NCBI GenBank assembly: GCA_050299555.1
Contig: JBNKWA010000011.1
Span: forward strand, 1 to 37,772
DNA length: 37,772 nucleotides
Direction of reading: 5' to 3'
Source of the DNA: JBNKWA01 sp050299555
GTDB taxonomy: Bacteria > Pseudomonadota > Alphaproteobacteria > Rhodobacterales > Rhodobacteraceae
Both the position numbers and the translations under genes were made by a program. Position 1 is the stretch's first letter, and each line of letters starts with the position of its first letter. This document shows positions 34,251 to 37,772 of this stretch, piece after piece. Under the pieces are notes generated by a model. The model saw nothing but the letters and a program-made list of their open reading frames with translations, made no database searches and had not been told where the DNA came from.

Positions 34251-34756
34251 TGGGCATACTCCCCTGAACTGGCCATGGCGGCGGCAAGGAGCTGGCGGGC
34301 GCGGTGGATGCGGCTCATCACCGTGCCGATGGGGATCTCCAGCATCTCCGCCGCCTCGCGATAGCTGTAACCCTCGACGGTCACCAGCAGCAGGACCGAG
34401 GAGAGGTCGGCCGGCAGCGCCGAGACGTGGGCGGTGATGCGGCCGGCGGCGGCATGCGACTCGCCCGTCACCTCGGTCCTGAGCTCGTCGCTGTCGCCGG
34501 CATCGACCTGGCCGGTGCCGGTGCGGACCTGGCGCTTGCGCACCTCGCTGATCCACTGGTTGCGCAGGATGCGGAACATCCAGCGGTCGAGGCCCTGGGC
34601 CGGATCCCACCTGGCGGCGTTGTCCATCGCCTTGACGCAGGCCTCCTGCACCAGGTCGTCGGCGTCGGCGGCGTTTCTGGCGAGGCTGAGCGCGAACCGC
34701 CTCAGCCGCGGCAACAGGGCGATCAGTTCGCGCCTGGGGATCGATGCTTGCGCCAC
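34247..34756 (-). CDS. ECF-type RNA polymerase sigma factor
   Basis: A 169-residue sigma factor with region 2 ('LLPRLRRFALSLARNAADADDLVQEACVKA...RWMFRILRNQWISEVRKRQ', residues 13-75) and region 4 ('LPADLSSVLLLVTVEGYSYREAAEMLEIPIGTVMSRIHRARQLL', about 113-157), with no region 1.1 or 3, as in ECF sigmas. Start is GTG at 34756 because GGAGG lies about 5 nt upstream; upstream in-frame codons give an unrelated proline-rich stretch. It is followed by its anti-sigma gene with an ATGA overlap. A likely self-regulated promoter is seen at 34897-34922. Confidence 0.92.
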   Translation of the reverse strand: MAQASIPRRELIALLPRLRRFALSLARNAADADDLVQEACVKAMDNAARWDPAQGLDRWMFRILRNQWISEVRKRQVRTGTGQVDAGDSDELRTEVTGESHAAAGRITAHVSALPADLSSVLLLVTVEGYSYREAAEMLEIPIGTVMSRIHRARQLLAAAMASSGEYAQ

Positions 34757-35178
34757 GCGTCCTCCGCCGACCGGTGCGGTGATCCGCGGGCTGAATGCCG
34801 CGCGGGGCCGGGCGAAGGCTAGCGCGGGTGCGGGGAGGGTGGCAAGCAAGGGTCGTGTGCCTTTTTCGGACGGCGCCAGTGCGCCTACGGGAGAATTACG
34901 CGGCAGGGGCGGAAATTATTTCGGGTCAACGGCATCATTCGGCCGCAAACGGTCGCGAATCAGTGCGGGCGCGCGCTCAGCGCCTGCGATCGGTTAACGT
35001 CCAGTTAATCTTCAACCACCGGGCTGGTGGTCTTGCGGCAAATTGCCTGTCGCGGAAGTCGAAAAACCGATGCCATTTTGCCGCGCTCGCGTGCCGCAGG
35101 AGCGAAAGGTCATTCCAAGTGGCCGTGGCGAATGCTAGGGTTGAGTTGTTGATGGTACCTTTTTGGGGGGTCTTTAAA
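34757..35178. other. Gene-free intergenic region
   Basis: This 422-nt gap between the divergent sigma factor gene and the VPLPA-CTERM gene holds the putative ECF promoter for the sigma operon (minus strand) and a mixed A/T-rich stretch (about 34990-35170). No gene is supported in it; the long open frame leading into the VPLPA-CTERM gene has no signal peptide before 35179. Confidence 0.6.
34897..34922 (-). promoter_or_regulatory. Putative autoregulated ECF promoter of the sigma/anti-sigma operon
   Basis: On the minus strand GAAAT (34918-34922), a 17-nt spacer and CGTA (34897-34900) are seen about 140 nt before the sigma start codon. Spacing and -10 core equal those at 32957-32982. The -35 differs at one base (GAAAT against GGAAT). 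Pattern match by eye. Confidence 0.4.
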
Positions 35179-35706
35179 ATGACACTTATGAAGGCCGTCC
35201 GGCGGGCGGTTGCTGGGGCGTTGCTTATTCTGAGCATGCCCCTTGCCGCACATGCCGTGACGGATGGGACGTTCCTCGGCTACGGGAATGACAATAACGA
35301 TCCGTTCCCGGCGCCGCTGAACGGCTACACCGCGATCGCCAAATGCGGCGACAGCGGCAACAGCTGCGTTGGCGCGAATGGAAATCCCGACGGCCTGTTT
35401 TCCATGACAGGTGCGGGAACCGACGCCGGTACCTGGCAGCTGAATGACCTGACCAAGGCGTTCGATCCGCTTATCCTGGTCCTCAAGGCCGGTGCCGAGT
35501 TCGTCATGTTCGACGTGACCGGCCTGACCGGCGGCGACTGGATGACCGCGCCTTACCTGGTCAACGACCGGTTCAAGCCGCGCGCCATTTCGCACATCAC
35601 GTTCTACGGGACGATGGCGCCGGTGCCGCTGCCTGCTGCGCTGCCGCTGATGGCAGCCGGTCTTGCCGGGCTGGGTCTGGTGGCGCGCCGTCGGCGCACT
35701 GCCTGA
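35179..35706 (+). CDS. VPLPA-CTERM sorting-domain secreted protein
   Basis: A 175-residue exported protein of unknown function. The signal peptide 'VAGALLILSMPLAAHA' ends near residue 26. The C-terminus has 'APVPLPAALPLMAAG', a hydrophobic helix, then 'ARRRRTA', the VPLPA-CTERM sorting signal for exosortase-type processing. The mature body is short and rich in Gly, Asn, Asp and Thr, with two cysteines ('AKCGDSGNSCVG'). ATG at 35179 is preceded by GGGGGG about 9 nt upstream. A strong terminator follows. It is the second such protein in the window, unrelated in body sequence to the one at 8023-8706. Confidence 0.82.
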   Translation: MTLMKAVRRAVAGALLILSMPLAAHAVTDGTFLGYGNDNNDPFPAPLNGYTAIAKCGDSGNSCVGANGNPDGLFSMTGAGTDAGTWQLNDLTKAFDPLILVLKAGAEFVMFDVTGLTGGDWMTAPYLVNDRFKPRAISHITFYGTMAPVPLPAALPLMAAGLAGLGLVARRRRTA

Positions 35707-35731
35707 ACAGGAACTCTGTTTGAACCTGAAG

Positions 35732-35755
35732 ACGGCGGCTTCGGCCGCCGTTTTC
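35732..35755 (+). terminator. Intrinsic terminator after the VPLPA-CTERM gene
   Basis: ACGGCGGC-TTCG-GCCGCCGT followed by TTTTC is a textbook intrinsic terminator with a stable UUCG tetraloop, 26 nt past the stop. Confidence 0.9.
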
Positions 35756-35858
35756 GATTCCGGACCGGCCGATCCTGACGGATTCTGAAGGGATTGTGAC
35801 ACACAGTAACGGTATTTGCTCATACATGATGGGTCTTCAAGTACCCGGAGTGCCACTC

Positions 35859-36800
35859 ATGTTGATCCGTCACGCGCCCTCGATCTCGTCGTCCGAGATC
35901 ACGCCGAAGGAAGTCTTTCTCAACCGCCGTGCCCTTCTGGGCGGCGCGGTCGGGGCAATCGCGGCCTCGGCGTTTCCATTGGCGGCCGAGGCCAGGCTGA
36001 AGACGGTGCCCGGCCCCTATTCCAAGGTGGGGCTGGAACCCAACAGCCTTGAGGACATCACCAGCTACAACAACTTCTACGAGTTCGGTCTGGCCAAGTC
36101 GGACCCGGCCAAATATGCCGGCGCGCTGACCACCCATCCCTGGACGGTGAAGATCGACGGCATGGTGGACAAGCCGGGCGACTATGCGCTTGAGGACATC
36201 ATCGGCGCGCAGCCGCTGGAGGATCGCGTCTACCGCCTCCGCTGCGTCGAGGCCTGGTCGATGGTGGTGCCCTGGGTCGGCTTTCCGCTGGCCTCGCTGC
36301 TGAACCGGGTCGGCGCCCAGCCCGGGGCGAAATACGTCGCCTTCGAGACCCTGGTCCGGCCCGACGAGATGCGCGGCCAGAGGGGGGCGTTCCAGAGCCT
36401 GGCCTGGCCCTATGTCGAGGGGCTGCGGATCGACGAGGCGATGCACCCCCTGGCCATCCTGGCCAACGGCCTTTACGGCGAGGAGTTGCCGAACCAGAAC
36501 GGCGCGCCGCTGCGGCTGGTGGTGCCGTGGAAATACGGCTTCAAGTCGATCAAGTCGATCGTCCGCATCAGCCTGACCGATCGCCAGCCGCGGACCACGT
36601 GGAGCGCCGCGGCGCCGCGGGAATACGGCTTTTATGCCAACGTCAATCCGGCCGTGGACCATCCGCGCTGGAGCCAGGCATCGGAGAAACGCGTCGGCGG
36701 CGGGCTGTTTGCCGAGCGGCAGCCGACATTGCCGTTCAACGGCTATGGCGACGAGGTGGCTGCGCTTTACGCCGGCATGGACCTGGCGAAGTTCTTCTGA
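35859..36800 (+). CDS. msrP: Protein-methionine-sulfoxide reductase catalytic subunit MsrP
   Basis: A 313-residue periplasmic molybdoenzyme that reduces methionine sulfoxide in oxidised envelope proteins. The Tat signal has the twin arginines R23-R24 in 'LNRRALLGGAVGAIAA'. The molybdenum-binding cysteine is C129 in 'YRLRCVEAWSMVVPW'. Other family segments are 'FYEFG', 'LANGLYGEELPNQNGAPLRLVVPWKYGFKSIKSI' and 'NPAVDHPRWSQASEKRVG'. ATG at 35859 gives the family length; GGAG about 11 nt upstream supports it. Its stop overlaps the msrQ start (TGATG). It needs the molybdenum cofactor, to whose synthesis MoaB at the left edge contributes. Confidence 0.96.
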   Translation: MLIRHAPSISSSEITPKEVFLNRRALLGGAVGAIAASAFPLAAEARLKTVPGPYSKVGLEPNSLEDITSYNNFYEFGLAKSDPAKYAGALTTHPWTVKIDGMVDKPGDYALEDIIGAQPLEDRVYRLRCVEAWSMVVPWVGFPLASLLNRVGAQPGAKYVAFETLVRPDEMRGQRGAFQSLAWPYVEGLRIDEAMHPLAILANGLYGEELPNQNGAPLRLVVPWKYGFKSIKSIVRISLTDRQPRTTWSAAAPREYGFYANVNPAVDHPRWSQASEKRVGGGLFAERQPTLPFNGYGDEVAALYAGMDLAKFF

Positions 36801-37429
36801 TGCAGGCGCTGGTTGCGGGTGTGAACGGTGCGCTGCGCCGGGTGCCGGTCTGGCCGTTCTATGTGCTCGGCTTCGTGCCGGCCGCCTGGGCGTTCTGGCT
36901 GGGCGTGTCCGGGGCCTCGGGACCCGAGCCGGTCAAGGCGCTGGAACACGCGCTGGGGCTGACGGCGCTCAAGCTGCTGATCGCCACGCTGGCGGTGACG
37001 CCGCTGCGGGATCTGACCCAGCTCAACCTGATCCGGTTCCGCCGGATGCTGGGGCTGATGGCGTTCTACTATGTCTGCCTTCACTTCACGGTCTACCTGG
37101 CGCTCGACCGGCAGTTCCTCTGGGCCGAGATCCTGACCGACATCGGCAAGCGGCCCTATATCATCGTCGGGACGCTGGCGTTGCTGGCGCTGATTCCGAT
37201 GGCACTGACCTCGAACGACTGGGTGGTGCGCCGGCTCGGCGGGTTGCGCTGGCGGCAGATCCATCGCCTGGCCTATCCGATCGCTGTTCTCGCGGCGCTG
37301 CATTTCCTCTGGTTGAGCAAGGTGTGGACACCGCAGGCCATGGCCTATGCCATTGTGATTGCGGGGCTTCTCGGCTGGCGGGTGGTGCGTGGCCGACGCC
37401 GCGCGCGCCGCCGCACGGCGGCGGCCTGA
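36800..37429 (+). CDS. msrQ: Heme-binding membrane subunit MsrQ
   Basis: A 209-residue inner-membrane cytochrome b-type protein that passes electrons from the respiratory chain to MsrP. It has about six helices of the ferric-reductase-like type, with heme-ligand histidines in 'FYYVCLHFTVYLALD' and 'RQIHRLAYPIAVLAALHFLWL'. The ATG overlaps the msrP stop by one base. The end is strongly basic ('RGRRRARRRTAAA'). It is the last gene of the msrPQ operon in this window. Confidence 0.95.
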   Translation: MQALVAGVNGALRRVPVWPFYVLGFVPAAWAFWLGVSGASGPEPVKALEHALGLTALKLLIATLAVTPLRDLTQLNLIRFRRMLGLMAFYYVCLHFTVYLALDRQFLWAEILTDIGKRPYIIVGTLALLALIPMALTSNDWVVRRLGGLRWRQIHRLAYPIAVLAALHFLWLSKVWTPQAMAYAIVIAGLLGWRVVRGRRRARRRTAAA

Positions 37430-37480
37430 ACCCGGGACGGGCGGCCGGTGAGATTGTGACAAAAATTTTTCCGAAAAGGG

Positions 37481-37509
37481 TTGCGGCGCCCCGCGGGCCC
37501 CGCTAGAAG
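37481..37509 (+). promoter_or_regulatory. rRNA-operon promoter
   Basis: TTGCGG (-35, 37481-37486), 17-nt spacer and TAGAAG (-10, 37504-37509), preceded by an A/T-rich UP-element-like AAAAATTTTTCCGAAAA. The GC-rich discriminator after the -10 (CCCCG) fits stringently controlled rRNA promoters. Strength and the boxA-like leader downstream point to a 16S rRNA operon just beyond the window. Confidence 0.7.
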
Positions 37510-37772
37510 CCCCGTCACCGCGCGACACCGGGCTGACGATGCCAGGGGCCGGGCGGTAAAAAACCGGAGGTGGGACAGGCGATCGGCGCCAACAATGTGG
37601 CGCAGGGCGCGTTTGTGTTGTCTTCGGGTTGGCAGGGTTTATCTCTGCGCGCTGTTTGACATGATGTAGATGCGAAGGGATATGCGGGGGTTTGGCGCGA
37701 TACGGCGTTTGGCCTTTGGCATATCGGCCCGTTAGTCTGGCCTTAGGGTTGGGCGATGATACGGGTGTCAGC
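37510..37772 (+). ncRNA. Leader of an rRNA operon (partial)
   Basis: Downstream of the promoter the sequence holds a boxA-like GCGCTGTTTGACA (37648-37660) followed by 'GCGAAGGGATATGCGGGGG' (37672-37690), a combination familiar from Rhodobacteraceae 16S rRNA leaders. The mature 16S gene is not reached before the window ends. No protein gene is supported in 37430-37772. Confidence 0.6.

Overview
The window looks like chromosome of a GC-rich alphaproteobacterium of the Rhodobacteraceae (Paracoccaceae) type. The supporting signs are an rpsU gene divergent from a COQ9-family gene, the 44-residue 'aa3-type' cytochrome oxidase subunit IV, msrP-msrQ, two VPLPA-CTERM surface proteins, and an rRNA-operon promoter and leader at the right edge. 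The organism is inferred from gene content and style, not from a database match.

Left part (1-13.8 kb). The genes are moaB-nudix; an RND efflux pair (membrane-fusion protein and permease); a DsbD-N-terminal-domain protein divergent from a YqgE/AlgH protein; a VPLPA-CTERM protein convergent with a Sua5/TsaC-type threonylcarbamoyl-AMP synthase; an acyl-CoA dehydrogenase overlapping a metallo-beta-lactamase-fold hydrolase; the small oxidase subunit; a small secreted protein; and a lipoprotein.

Island (13.6-20.2 kb). Two A/T-richer minus-strand genes interrupt the GC-rich backbone. One encodes a CHAT (caspase-like) protease candidate. The other encodes a PIN-like domain followed by a coiled coil and two membrane helices. 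Each lies between the same two borders. On the left is a copy of the last ~134 bp of the lipoprotein gene (13630-13763 and 17551-17702). On the right is a copy of a structured intergenic repeat called here element B (16019-16265 and about 20060-20150). A secreted alpha/beta hydrolase lies between the two modules. The arrangement [lipoprotein tail - reverse-strand gene - element B] twice in a row suggests a locus where defence-like genes are swapped by recombination between repeats. It is the most interesting part of the window.

Middle (20.2-29.4 kb). A PPP-type phosphatase, rpsU, COQ9, a class IV aminotransferase, a quinone oxidoreductase, and pyrF enclosed by inverted copies of element B (24110-24340 and 25180-25424). 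Then come a secreted protein with a low-complexity linker and clpB behind a heat-shock-type promoter.

Right part (29.4-37.8 kb). An XRE/MmyB-type regulator divergent from a small membrane protein; a 6-7 TM protein with a CxxC...CxxC tail; a DUF1801 protein; a glyoxalase-like protein with no ordinary start codon; a COG4315-type secreted protein; an ECF sigma/anti-sigma pair; a second VPLPA-CTERM protein; msrPQ; and the rRNA promoter with a boxA-like leader. Similar ECF-type promoter sequences precede the sigma operon and the secreted protein gene, which suggests a small local regulon.
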